The position numbers and the translations under genes were made by a program. 64,000 bases of DNA from an uncultured Shimia sp. Its GTDB lineage: Bacteria; Pseudomonadota; Alphaproteobacteria; Rhodobacterales; Rhodobacteraceae. Every line of letters starts with the position of its first letter. Positions within the stretch are counted from its first letter, which is position 1. The stretch is taken from the NCBI GenBank assembly GCA_937897325.1, contig CALCOY010000015.1, positions 124,001 through 188,000 of the forward strand, in the 5' to 3' direction. The notes beneath the pieces were generated by a model. The model saw nothing but the letters and a program-made list of their open reading frames with translations, was not told the DNA's origin and did no database searches. Of this stretch, positions 27,068 through 35,469 are shown in pieces.

Positions 27068-27802
27068 GTGACACCGGACAAGATCAAGATCAGCGCAGTT
27101 GCCCTGGCCATCGGTGTTATTGGTTCTGGTGCGCTGCAGGCCGAAGCACCGAAGACCTGCCCGTCAGGCGTCTGTGAAAAGCCGCTTGCCACGGTTGAGC
27201 TGAGCCTGAAGGTCCTCGACATGCCGCTTCCCGACTTTTTTGCCCTGCTGCAGGTGGAAAGCGGTGAGCGGATTGTGCCAGCGCCCGAAGTGCGCGGTCG
27301 CGTTGCCGATCTTGATCTGACTGGCACGCCCGAAGACATGATCGCGGCTGTTGCGACGCAAAACGATCTGAGCTGGTTTCGCTATGATGGAGCCTACTAT
27401 GTCTCGCGCAAGCGTGACGCGATCACACGGCTGGTTCCACTGCAAGATCTAAGTACCGAGGAAGCACACAAATCGCTGGCTGACAGTGGTCTGGCAACCG
27501 GCGATGGGCGCATCGTAGCGGTGGCGGGCGGCAATGCGTTGTCCGTGTCCGGCCCGCCCGATTATGTCGCCTTTGCCGAAGCCATTCTTGAACTGACAAA
27601 GACATCAGCCCCGTCGACCCCCGAGACATCCGTCATTCGGGTGCGCCGTGGAACAGCTACATCGCTGGAATACTATGGAAGGGCCGGGATGGTCGCATCG
27701 CATCAGGTCGAGCAACCACCGGCCGCCGCTGCTCAAGGCCAAAGCGGCGCCCAAACGGCCCCGACCGAAAACGCAGAAGATAAGGCGCAGAAAGATGGCT
27801 AG
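27068..27802 (+). CDS. NolW/RhcC1-like N-terminal secretin fragment of the type III secretion system
   Basis: 244 residues from a GTG at 27068 preceded by GGAG seven bases upstream. A signal peptide (IKISAVALAIGVIGSGALQA) is followed by two secretin N-domains: VLDMPLPDFFALLQVESGERIV, and a second with a GDGRIVAVAGGNALSVSGPPDYV core. Then comes a basic linker and an Ala/Gln-rich tail. There is no secretin pore domain. Rhizobial systems split the secretin into NolW (RhcC1) and RhcC2, and this matches the NolW half. The RhcC2 partner is not in the window. Confidence 0.75.
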   Translation: MTPDKIKISAVALAIGVIGSGALQAEAPKTCPSGVCEKPLATVELSLKVLDMPLPDFFALLQVESGERIVPAPEVRGRVADLDLTGTPEDMIAAVATQNDLSWFRYDGAYYVSRKRDAITRLVPLQDLSTEEAHKSLADSGLATGDGRIVAVAGGNALSVSGPPDYVAFAEAILELTKTSAPSTPETSVIRVRRGTATSLEYYGRAGMVASHQVEQPPAAAAQGQSGAQTAPTENAEDKAQKDG

Positions 27803-27971
27803 CTGTCTCACGCGTCCCCGAATTCCCCCGCCGCTTGATGGCTGGGGAATCTTGCGCACGGGTCATATCGGCCCTGGCGCAGAGCTTGGCCTGCAACCCG
27901 TTGGCTCCCCAAGGTTTCAACGCAAGCAGGCTGGTAACGACCCCGAGATCAGGTTTCAGAAAGGACACTGA
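27795..27971 (+). CDS. Possible 58-residue protein between the nolW-like gene and the next small gene
   Basis: This frame begins with an ATG overlapping the end of the nolW-like gene and stops one base before the next ATG at 27973, exactly filling the gap. The product is Pro/Arg-rich (RPRIPPPLDGWGILRTGH) with no recognised feature. The ribosome site is weak (AGAAAG). Position supports translational coupling; composition does not. It could also be a leader for the downstream gene rather than a functional protein. Confidence 0.35.
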   Translation: MASCLTRPRIPPPLDGWGILRTGHIGPGAELGLQPVGSPRFQRKQAGNDPEIRFQKGH

Positions 27972-27972
27972 T

Positions 27973-28158
27973 ATGTTTACCCCAATGATCAAGTTCGAAG
28001 ACAAGATGGTGAAGAATGTTCAAGGCGCTGGCGGCGGTGGCGGCACCGATTACGGCGCGATGATGGCAGATCTTTTCAACCAGATGGCGCAGAAGCAATA
28101 CGAGGCTGCCGAGAAGAAAGAGCCAGCGAAGGCCAACAAAACCATCACGCAAGGCTAA
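27973..28158 (+). CDS. 61-residue Gly-rich small protein, candidate T3SS filament or accessory subunit
   Basis: The ATG at 27973 has AAGGA eight bases upstream. The protein starts MFTPMIKFEDKMVKNVQG, then has a run of Gly (GAGGGGG), an amphipathic segment (YGAMMADLFNQMAQKQYEA) and a Lys-rich tail. Needle proteins are about 60-85 residues with a helix-turn-helix; the Gly run could be the turn, but the family Pro/Asn turn motif is missing. It is followed by a strong hairpin before sctV, as expected if its transcript level must exceed that of sctV. Function unproven. Confidence 0.55.
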   Translation: MFTPMIKFEDKMVKNVQGAGGGGGTDYGAMMADLFNQMAQKQYEAAEKKEPAKANKTITQG

Positions 28159-28170
28159 TGCCTTTAATGC

Positions 28171-28196
28171 GCGGGGCGCGGTTATGCGCGCCCCGC
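28171..28196 (+). promoter_or_regulatory. Strong intercistronic hairpin before sctV
   Basis: GCGGGGCGCG (28171-28180) pairs perfectly with CGCGCCCCGC (28187-28196) around a six-base loop. No T-run follows, so it is not a classical terminator. It could stabilise the upstream message or reduce read-through, giving more of the small protein than of SctV. It lies 25 bases before the sctV start. Confidence 0.55.
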
Positions 28197-28220
28197 CCCA
28201 CATAGATTGGGATCCTCGTC

Positions 28221-30332
28221 ATGCGTAAGGACATCGCCCTTGTTGCCGTGATCGTGGCGTCGCTGATGCTGATGGTGATCCCGCTTGATCCGATGATCAT
28301 CGACATTCTGTTGGCTGTGAACATCACGCTGGCAGTGATGCTGCTGATGGTCTCGATCTATCTCAAACACCCGTCGGATTTTTCTACGTTTCCGTCCGTC
28401 ATTTTGATTGGTACCGCGTTCCGCTTGGCACTTTCGATCGGAACGACCCGCCTGATCCTGTCAGAGGCAGAGGCGGGTGCGATCATCGAAACCTTTGGTG
28501 AGTTTGTTGTCAGTGGTTCGATCGCAATCGGCCTTGTGATCTTCTTAATCATTACTGTGGTCCAGTTCATAGTTGTCACCAAGGGGGCGGAACGCGTGGC
28601 CGAGGTCGGCGCGCGCTTTGCGCTTGATGCCCTGCCCGGAAAGCAGATGAGCATCGACGCAGAGGCGCGCGCCGGCAACATCACCGCTGATCAGGCTGCC
28701 GATCGCCGCCAGCGCCTTGACCGTGAAAGTCGGTTCTTCGGCGCGATGGACGGCGCGATGAAGTTCGTCAAAGGTGACGCGATCGCAGGCATCATCATCA
28801 TCTGTATCAACCTGCTGGGCGGCATCGCTGTGGGGATGAGCACGCATGGCCTCGGTTTCAGCGAGGCCGTCGGCGTCTTCTCCCTGCTGACCATCGGGGA
28901 TGGGCTTGTGGCCCAGATACCGGCCCTTCTGATGTCGCTTTGCGCTGGTATCATCGTGACACGGGCAGAAGGGAAAGATGGCAAAGACCTCGGGTCCGAC
29001 ATTTCCGCCGAACTGATCGCAGATCCTCGGGTTCCCGCGATCGGAGCGCCCATTGTGCTAGGCATTGGGTTGATCCCGGGTTTTCCCACGTTGATTTTCG
29101 CGGCGATGGCAGTGGCAATGCTGTTGATCTCTGCTGCCCTTCGCCGGGCAATCCGTTCCTCCGAACAGCAGGCCGCCGCTGCTTCTGCCGAGCCAGCTTT
29201 GCCGGAAGCTGCCTTGGAGGACCAGGTTGCCCTGCCGGTAGACGGACGTGTGCGGGTCTTCATCGGGGCGGAGCTTGCCGCAGATGCAGACCTGGATGTC
29301 ATCGAAGCGCGGACGGTCATGCTGCTTTCCCGGCTTTATGAAGCGCGCGGGATACGCTTTGCCCGCCCGGAGGTCATTTCAGGCCAGATCGCCGATCCGC
29401 GTGGGGTCGTCATCGAAATTGACGAGGTGCCTGTGCTTCGTGACACGGCACCTCTTGGACACGCTCTTTTCGTGTTGCCGACTGAACGACACCTGAGCCT
29501 GGATGCCGCAGAAAACAACCGTAGTACCTGGCCATTGGTTAACGGCATCTGGGTTGGATCCGAGGAACAGGCCGATCTTGAATTCGCCGACAAAACGTCC
29601 GCAGATCTGGCTGAGATGATCGGTGAACTGGTTTTCCGCGTTTATGAACGCAATCTTGGTGCGCTCTTTTCTCATGGGATCTTTAACGGATTCATGGAAG
29701 AAGCGCGCGAAGCAGAACCACATCAAATGCAGAAGGTCGAGGAAGAGATTGATGATGGATCGCTTTACAAGATGTTCCGCTATCTGGTTGAGGACGGCGT
29801 ACCCTTGCGGCCGATCTCTCTGGTCATTTCGTCCATTCGGTATTGGCTCGTCACCTTGGATGACACCAGCCCGATCACGCTGGCGGAATGCTTGCGGGGT
29901 TCGATGAAGCGACAGCTTTGCCACCGAATCGCCGGGGAGGCCGGCCTTCTTGGGCTCGCTTTGCTCGATCCAGCGCTGGAGGCACGCCTGCGTCGCTCGC
30001 TTGCCGATCAACCACATCCCAACGCCGATTTGGCCAATGCGGGGTTGTCGCTGGATCCTGAAACCAACGACCTTTTGCTCGATCACGTGCGCAAGGTCAT
30101 TGCCAAGGGTGCTGGAGCAGACGGCGAGATTACATTGGTTGTTACGGCGGATTTGCGGCGGCGCCTGCGGAATCATCTGGCGATGCACAATCTCAATCCT
30201 CCGGTCCTCGCACCTCATGAGATCGCGGTTGAAACCCCAAGCTATCCTTTGGAATTGGTCGGAGATGCAGCGGGCGAACGACAGGCGATCCCTGCAAGTA
30301 GACCCAGACGCGCTTCTGCCGCAGCAGGTTGA
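28221..30332 (+). CDS. sctV: Type III secretion export gate protein SctV
   Basis: 703 residues of the FlhA/LcrD/HrcV family. About eight membrane helices occupy residues 1-320. The family signature between helices 4 and 5, GAMDGAMKFVKGDAIAGI, is present. The cytoplasmic half (about 350-690) includes the SYRYWLVTLDD-type region (SSIRYWLVTLDD) and forms the nonameric ring that receives substrates. It is flagellar-related, but the neighbours sctJ, sctD and the NolW-like gene mark it as an injectisome member. In rhizobia the homologue (RhcV) lies apart from rhcJ-U; here it is inside the locus. Confidence 0.92.
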   Translation: MRKDIALVAVIVASLMLMVIPLDPMIIDILLAVNITLAVMLLMVSIYLKHPSDFSTFPSVILIGTAFRLALSIGTTRLILSEAEAGAIIETFGEFVVSGSIAIGLVIFLIITVVQFIVVTKGAERVAEVGARFALDALPGKQMSIDAEARAGNITADQAADRRQRLDRESRFFGAMDGAMKFVKGDAIAGIIIICINLLGGIAVGMSTHGLGFSEAVGVFSLLTIGDGLVAQIPALLMSLCAGIIVTRAEGKDGKDLGSDISAELIADPRVPAIGAPIVLGIGLIPGFPTLIFAAMAVAMLLISAALRRAIRSSEQQAAAASAEPALPEAALEDQVALPVDGRVRVFIGAELAADADLDVIEARTVMLLSRLYEARGIRFARPEVISGQIADPRGVVIEIDEVPVLRDTAPLGHALFVLPTERHLSLDAAENNRSTWPLVNGIWVGSEEQADLEFADKTSADLAEMIGELVFRVYERNLGALFSHGIFNGFMEEAREAEPHQMQKVEEEIDDGSLYKMFRYLVEDGVPLRPISLVISSIRYWLVTLDDTSPITLAECLRGSMKRQLCHRIAGEAGLLGLALLDPALEARLRRSLADQPHPNADLANAGLSLDPETNDLLLDHVRKVIAKGAGADGEITLVVTADLRRRLRNHLAMHNLNPPVLAPHEIAVETPSYPLELVGDAAGERQAIPASRPRRASAAAG

Positions 30333-30634
30333 GACCCCGGACCGGATTTCGGCGCTGTGATCTGTGGATAAACCGAGATTCCGCCCCAATACGTTTGAAT
30401 CGTTGGAAATTTGATGGCTAGAGCGCCGTTAACGTCTCTCACCGTGCTGCAACTATGTTACAAAGTATAGCGAGAATTGGCTGGTGTTATTCCTGAAATC
30501 GGCCACGAACCGCATCAATCCGCCTTTCTTTGGATTTTATCTCTGATGATCAGAGCTGGTCTGTTTACCTATTATCAGCCGCCGCAGGAACTCTCTGTGG
30601 CATAATGAAAGTCGAATGGAAAAGGTGGAGTATT
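30333..30634. other. 302-bp gap between sctV and the response regulator
   Basis: No gene is supported. No U-tailed hairpin follows sctV, so read-through is possible. The gap probably carries a promoter for the regulator gene. The palindrome found at the other T3SS intergenic regions is absent here. Confidence 0.4.
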
Positions 30635-31291
30635 ATGGACGATCTGCCAAAACTGGTAATCGCCGACGATCACGAGATCATTCGCGATAGTATTTCAAAC
30701 ATCATTTCGGATTCCCAAAGCGCTCAGGTTGTTGGGACGGCAAGTGATGGTTACACAACGATCAAGCTGTGCCGAAATCTGGACCCTGACATCGTGCTGA
30801 TGGATCTGGCGATCACGCGACCAAGCGGGGCAGAGACATTCCGCAAGCTTCTCTCGATCAAGCCAGACCTGAAGATCGTTCTTTATTCGTCCGAAGCCGA
30901 AAAGGCTGAAGTTTTCTCTTTGATCGCAGATGGGGCCAAAGGTTTTGTGCCCAAACAGGCTAAAGCGTCAAACTTTGTGAACGCTATCCGGTCGGTCAGC
31001 CTCGGCTACGCTTGTATCCCTGAAGACTACATTGATGATTTCATGGTTCTGCGCCAGAATTCGATCAAGACCGGGAATATCTACGGTCTCTCACCGCGAG
31101 AGATTGAAATCCTTGAGGCCTGCGTTTCAGGCGCGCGCACGAAGGAAGTTGCAGCCCGTTTCAACATCAGCGTGCGCACGGTCGAAACGCACCGCAATGC
31201 GATCTACAAGAAAACATCATGTAACAGCGTCGATGCGCTTCACGAAATCGCAGAACAGCTGCAATTGCCCGTTGCCCGAGCCGAAGCTTGA
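30635..31291 (+). CDS. NarL/FixJ-type response regulator of the T3SS locus
   Basis: 218 residues from the ATG at 30635, with GGTGGAG five bases upstream. The receiver has the acidic pair (IADDHE), the phospho-acceptor Asp in DIVLMDL (near residue 57), a Ser in place of the usual Thr (LYSSE) and the Lys of FVPKQ. The C-terminal LuxR helix-turn-helix is intact (LSPREIEILEAC, TKEVAARFNISVRTVETH). No sensor kinase gene is in the window. Located between sctV and sctJ, it is the obvious candidate to control the locus. Confidence 0.88.
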   Translation: MDDLPKLVIADDHEIIRDSISNIISDSQSAQVVGTASDGYTTIKLCRNLDPDIVLMDLAITRPSGAETFRKLLSIKPDLKIVLYSSEAEKAEVFSLIADGAKGFVPKQAKASNFVNAIRSVSLGYACIPEDYIDDFMVLRQNSIKTGNIYGLSPREIEILEACVSGARTKEVAARFNISVRTVETHRNAIYKKTSCNSVDALHEIAEQLQLPVARAEA

Positions 31292-31322
31292 TCGGACCAC
31301 GCGTCCGATTGCGTAGGCCTAC
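31291..31322. promoter_or_regulatory. Hairpin and T3SS palindrome, site 2
   Basis: ATCGGAC (31291-31297) and GTCCGAT (31303-31309) form a seven-base inverted repeat directly at the end of the regulator gene, without a T-run. Immediately after comes GTAGGCCTAC (31313-31322), a perfect ten-base palindrome inside TGCGTAGGCCTACATG that shares TGCGTAGGC with site 1. The element lies about 134 bases before the next start (31456). Confidence 0.45.
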
Positions 31323-31455
31323 ATGTTAACTTTGCCGTTCACCTCTGCTAGACTTCTATCTTGCATGAAATGGTGTCATCAGCGACACATCCGCTGTGGA
31401 TGTTTTTCCTGGCTCATGTGTCGTTTCGATGGCCCGATCTTCAGATGGGGCGGCA

Positions 31456-31998
31456 ATGACTGTTTGGCAACAGGATCATACGACATCCGGGGACAGCTTC
31501 TGCTTTGTCCTTGATCTGCATGATCAGCAGCCTGATCCTGCGCGAAACGTTCCGGCAGGCAGACATGTCATCAACCTGGATGTCGTACCGGAATTGATCG
31601 AAGAGATGGATCTTGTCCGCGCGGCTGTTGAACGGCATGTCGAAAAGATATCTATGCGGACAGCAACGCGCCCTGATCGGTTCGATTTATCAAGAATTTC
31701 AGCGGTCTACTTGCCTGTCCGAGAGGGCCGCAGCCGCACTTTACCGCGTCCGCATGTGGTTCTGCCTTTTTCGACAATTGCCTTCAATGATCGGATCGGT
31801 GTGCCTTACATCCTTGTGTCCTCTCACTGTGGTTTCAAGGATTCGATCTTCTCGGCCTTTGCCAGCCTGCTCGACCTCGCCAATTTGATGGGCAAGCGCG
31901 AATCTGGCGGACGGACGTCGCATTCCTTTGAAGGATTGAACTCTCAGGCGACAGACTTGGTATTTGATGGCCAGATCGTGAACGCTTTCCGCCGCTAG
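31456..31998 (+). CDS. Hypothetical protein between the regulator and sctJ
   Basis: 180 residues from the ATG at 31456 (GGGGCGGCA upstream); a longer frame to 31396 is possible. The sequence looks like a soluble alpha/beta domain (PHVVLPFSTIAFNDRIGVPYIL, then a helical stretch with ASLLDLANLMGK). No family was recognised. Its position just downstream of a response regulator and of palindrome site 2 suggests a role in regulating or assembling the secretion system; that is inference. Confidence 0.6.
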   Translation: MTVWQQDHTTSGDSFCFVLDLHDQQPDPARNVPAGRHVINLDVVPELIEEMDLVRAAVERHVEKISMRTATRPDRFDLSRISAVYLPVREGRSRTLPRPHVVLPFSTIAFNDRIGVPYILVSSHCGFKDSIFSAFASLLDLANLMGKRESGGRTSHSFEGLNSQATDLVFDGQIVNAFRR

Positions 31999-32013
31999 GG
32001 CGTAGCTACGTAG
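31999..32013. promoter_or_regulatory. T3SS intergenic palindrome, site 3
   Basis: GGCGTAGCTACGTAG (31999-32013, with the core palindromes CGTAGCTACG at 32001-32010 and CTACGTAG at 32005-32012) starts one base after the stop of the upstream gene and lies about 105 bases before the sctJ start. It would control the long sctJ-sctU unit if it is an operator. Confidence 0.45.
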
Positions 32014-32117
32014 TGTTCTTGCGCGAGGCGTAATCCCAGACAGGTCCTCCCGTAGTGAAGATGCAGGCCAAAGGGCGCAGTGTTGCGACAAATCCAATCG
32101 TCGCAAGGAGCGTCATC

Positions 32118-32921
32118 GTGAGAAATCTGGGACCAAAGCTCAAACGTAGCCTTGTCATTGGCGCATGCTGTTTGGCGCTTGCTGGCTGTAAAGAGGTGTT
32201 GTTTTCGGATCTCGACGAGGTCGAAGCAAACGAGATGGTAGCGATCCTTGCCGCGTCAGGGGTTGAGGCAAAGCGGGAGCGTGACAAGGACAATGCTTAC
32301 TCGCTTTTCATTGCTGCGGACGATGTGGCGTCGGCCACGACGATTTTGCGCAATCAGGGATACCCCAAGCCCAAGTTTCAATCGCTTGGCGATGTTTTCA
32401 GCGCTGAAGGGATTGTGGGTACTCCTTTCGAACAGCATGCTCGGTACATCTACGCAATGAACGAGGAATTGTCCCGGACTGTCACATCGATCAGCGGTGT
32501 GCGCTCCGCGTATGTCCTCGTGACCGCCCCTCCCAAGGAGCGCTATCAGCGCGAGGCCCCCGCGGCGAGCGCATCGGTAACAATCAACCATGATCCCGGG
32601 TTTGATGCGGAGCGCCTCGTGCCCAAGATCAAGACGGTCATCGCCCACGCCCTGCCCAATCTTGATTATGACAATGTGGCGATTGCGCTGTTCCCTGCGG
32701 CAGGTCCTCAGATCAATGTGAAGAACGCGAACCAAAAGGCCCCTGAGGTGTTCGAGGCGCGGCTTTTGCCAAGCTCTGGCGGCAGCGGACACGCCGTTGG
32801 TCCCTTGGCGCTTCTGGGCAGCTTTTGTTTGATCCTGGCGGCAGGCCTTGCCTTCTGGCGCTTCGGGCCGGAGCTTGTCCAAATCCCGCGCGCGGGTCGT
32901 CAGAAGGATGGCGGTGTGTGA
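32118..32921 (+). CDS. sctJ: Type III secretion inner-ring lipoprotein SctJ
   Basis: 267 residues from a GTG at 32118 with AAGGAG seven bases upstream. A lipoprotein signal ends LALAGC, and the first ring domain follows (EVLFSDLDEVEANEMVAIL). The linker and second ring domain contain RVSYVLV-like SGVRSAYVLVTAP. A C-terminal membrane helix lies at about 232-250 (VGPLALLGSFCLILAAGLAFW). This is the complete YscJ/HrcJ/RhcJ layout. It opens the ten-gene sctJ-U run, and its stop overlaps the sctK start (TGATG). Confidence 0.92.
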   Translation: MRNLGPKLKRSLVIGACCLALAGCKEVLFSDLDEVEANEMVAILAASGVEAKRERDKDNAYSLFIAADDVASATTILRNQGYPKPKFQSLGDVFSAEGIVGTPFEQHARYIYAMNEELSRTVTSISGVRSAYVLVTAPPKERYQREAPAASASVTINHDPGFDAERLVPKIKTVIAHALPNLDYDNVAIALFPAAGPQINVKNANQKAPEVFEARLLPSSGGSGHAVGPLALLGSFCLILAAGLAFWRFGPELVQIPRAGRQKDGGV

Positions 32922-33490
32922 TGCGGATTGAGATCCACGAAGGTCTTGCCAGTCGCGCGGTGCACGCGGGCTGGATCGCGCGGGCGTTGCCGGATGTTGG
33001 TGACCCTGAGCTGCGCTCAGCTCTTCTGGCGTCCGAGCGTTTCTCTCGCCGGATTGCCGACAGTATTCTGGGAGATCCGGTCTCCGTTGAACATGTCGAA
33101 CCATCAGTCGATTTTTGTAGACTGGTTCGGCAACTTGATGATGACTTGCTTGTCCGCATCGGTCAGATCTGGCTGGCCCCGCAATTGGCGCCGCATCTAA
33201 TCGATCCGAAGGGCCGTGCTGACCTTGGCATCGAAGACCGGATCGTTTTGCAGTCCATCCTGAAGTATCGCGGACACGCTTCAATGCCCGCCGTGGAGTT
33301 TACCGCGCCCCCTGACTATCCGGCCGAAGGCGCCCGGTGCATCGCGGCGTGGCTGGAGATGCAAGCATTTCCGGCCGCGTCCCGCCTCAGGCTTTGCTTC
33401 GAGCCGTCATTGTCGACCGACGAGGATGATGCAAACCGGGCGGCTTTGCTTGACGCGCTCCTCTCTGACGACGGGTTTATGGCGGGTTGA
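32921..33490 (+). CDS. sctK: Type III secretion sorting-platform protein, SctK (NolU-like)
   Basis: 189 residues. The start overlaps the sctJ stop by one base. The sequence is divergent, as usual for SctK, with a helical region VDFCRLVRQLDDDLLVRIG and LAPHLIDPKGRADL. Assignment rests mainly on the invariant rhizobial-type order J-K-L-N (rhcJ-nolU-nolV-rhcN). SctK links the cytoplasmic SctQ pods to the inner ring. The direct sequence signature is weak. Confidence 0.65.
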   Translation: MRIEIHEGLASRAVHAGWIARALPDVGDPELRSALLASERFSRRIADSILGDPVSVEHVEPSVDFCRLVRQLDDDLLVRIGQIWLAPQLAPHLIDPKGRADLGIEDRIVLQSILKYRGHASMPAVEFTAPPDYPAEGARCIAAWLEMQAFPAASRLRLCFEPSLSTDEDDANRAALLDALLSDDGFMAG

Positions 33491-33493
33491 TTG

Positions 33494-34153
33494 ATGATGC
33501 GCACCAGCAGCCCCCTTGTCGCGCAGCGCGTACCGAAGTCTGACTTTGACCAAGCAGTCAGTTGTCTGGCGCAGGCGGAGGAACATGCGGCCCGCATCCG
33601 AGCCGAGGCTGCGGCCGATATAGCGCAGCAAAAAGCGGAACTTGCCGAAAAAGAAGCAGATCTTCAGGCTCGAATCGCAAATGCCGAAGCAACAGCATAC
33701 CAGCAGGCATTGGACCACGAAACGATCGCCGCAAAGGCCAAGGAAAGTGTTGCTGTTCTGGACGAGGCGGCGCGTCTTCGTGCGGCATCCAACGATCTGG
33801 CGCCCTGGCTGACCGATCTTGTCGATACCGCGCTTCGCAAGATGATTGGACAGATCCATGAAGCGGATCTTCTGGCCGCGCTTGTCAAAGAAGCAATCGC
33901 CGAACGGGCACAGAAAGAAGAATTGAACCTGCGCATTGCGGTCGCCGATCATGATCGGCTGAAGGCCATTGTCTTGGAAAACGAAGACCGCTTCACCGCA
34001 ATTTCAGCGATCGTGCCAGATGCATCCTTGCCCGCCGACACGCTTTATCTGGAAGGGGATGGTGGCTTTGTCAGCATCGGAATTGAGGCGCAGCTTACCG
34101 CGCTTCGGGACCACCTGCATGCGGTGGTGGCAGGCGAAGAGGTTTCGGCATGA
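33494..34153 (+). CDS. sctL: Type III secretion ATPase stator SctL (NolV-like)
   Basis: 219 residues from the ATG at 33494; the frame also has a TTG at 33491 and an ATG at 33497. An Ala/Glu-rich coiled coil spans about 25-95 (AEEHAARIRAEAAADIAQQK), followed by the globular FliH/YscL domain with LSLRIAVAD-like LNLRIAVADHDR. SctL holds the ATPase SctN to the sorting platform. The stop overlaps the sctN start by four bases. Confidence 0.85.
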   Translation: MMRTSSPLVAQRVPKSDFDQAVSCLAQAEEHAARIRAEAAADIAQQKAELAEKEADLQARIANAEATAYQQALDHETIAAKAKESVAVLDEAARLRAASNDLAPWLTDLVDTALRKMIGQIHEADLLAALVKEAIAERAQKEELNLRIAVADHDRLKAIVLENEDRFTAISAIVPDASLPADTLYLEGDGGFVSIGIEAQLTALRDHLHAVVAGEEVSA

Positions 34154-35469
34154 ATGTGCTCCCATCCGCTTTTGAGCTGCTATCCTCGTCGCTGGATCAA
34201 GTCGCTCTGAGAAAGCGCTTTGGCCGTCTAACCGAGGTGCGCGGCCCCCTATTGAGGGCGTGTTTTCGCGGCCTCAATCAGGGGACCATCTGTGAAATCG
34301 CCCGCTCTGATGGGTCCCCCTTACTGGCCGAGGTCATCGGGATCGAAGGCGCGGACGTGCTCCTTAGTCCGTTTGGCGCAAGCGACGGACTGGCTGAGGG
34401 TGCGCAGATTTCGATCACGCGACAGGCGCTCACCATTCCGTCAGGCAAGGGCGTACTGGGGCGCGTGCTGGATGCCTTTGGTGCGCCGATGGATGGTCTT
34501 GGTCCCGTTGATGGCGATACCGTCCGCCGACGTATCAAAGCAGACCCGCCAAGTGCAATGGACCGGCCGCTGATTGAGGCGCCGCTTCCGACGGGGCTTC
34601 GCGCCATTGACGCCGCAATGACTTTGGGACGCGGTCAGCGTGTCGGGATCTTTGGTCCGCCGGGCACAGGCAAATCAACACTGCTTGCGGCCATTGCACG
34701 CCACACCGCCGCTGATGCGATTGTCATTGGGCTTGTGGGCGAGCGTGGGCGAGAGGTTCGCGAATTCGTAGAGCGTGATCTGCCGCCAGAGGTTCGTAAA
34801 AGTGTTGCCGTGATTGCAGCCACCTCCGACCGTCCTGCCGTCGAAAGGGCGCTTTGTGCACATAGCGCGACGGCCGTGGCGGAAGGTTTCAGGGATCAGG
34901 GTGCATCGGTTCTGTTGATGATCGACAGCTTGACCAGAACGGCTCGGGCGTTGCGCGAAATCGGTCTTGCCGCTGGCGAACCGCCCACACGTCGTGGCTT
35001 TCCCGCTTCGGTTTATCCCGCGCTTCCCGCGATCATCGAACGGGCGGGGCGCACCGATAAGGGCGACATTACCGCGCTCTATACTGTTCTGCTGGAAGGC
35101 GAAAAAGAAATTGATCCTATCGCAGAAGAGGTCAAGAGCCTCACTGATGGTCATTTCCTGCTCAGCCGCAAGCTGGCGGAGGCAGGCCATTATCCTGCGC
35201 TTGATGTAGTCGAAAGTCTCAGTCGAAGCATGAAGGCCATTGTCTCGCCAGACCATTCGGCGCGCGCTGCGCACCTGCGGGCAAGCCTTGCCAAGTATCG
35301 AGACCTCGAACTGTTGTTGCAGATCGGCGAGTACCAGAGCGGCGGCGACGCAGAGGCGGACGCAGTCGTTGCTGCCAAACCTCAGATCGACGCCTTCCTG
35401 CGTCAAGAATCCGATCAATCCAGTAGTTTTGATGAGACGATGACTGCTTTATCCCGTGTGGCGTTATGA
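34150..35469 (+). CDS. sctN: Type III secretion ATPase SctN
   Basis: 439 residues, the normal size. Walker A GPPGTGKST is at residues 169-177, and the family segments GERGREVREFVE and VLLMIDSLTRTARALREIGLAAGEPPTRRGFP-type region follow. A hexameric F1-like ATPase, it unfolds and releases substrates from chaperones at the base of the export gate. All catalytic residues are present. ATGA overlaps couple it to sctL upstream and sctO downstream. Confidence 0.96.
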   Translation: MNVLPSAFELLSSSLDQVALRKRFGRLTEVRGPLLRACFRGLNQGTICEIARSDGSPLLAEVIGIEGADVLLSPFGASDGLAEGAQISITRQALTIPSGKGVLGRVLDAFGAPMDGLGPVDGDTVRRRIKADPPSAMDRPLIEAPLPTGLRAIDAAMTLGRGQRVGIFGPPGTGKSTLLAAIARHTAADAIVIGLVGERGREVREFVERDLPPEVRKSVAVIAATSDRPAVERALCAHSATAVAEGFRDQGASVLLMIDSLTRTARALREIGLAAGEPPTRRGFPASVYPALPAIIERAGRTDKGDITALYTVLLEGEKEIDPIAEEVKSLTDGHFLLSRKLAEAGHYPALDVVESLSRSMKAIVSPDHSARAAHLRASLAKYRDLELLLQIGEYQSGGDAEADAVVAAKPQIDAFLRQESDQSSSFDETMTALSRVAL

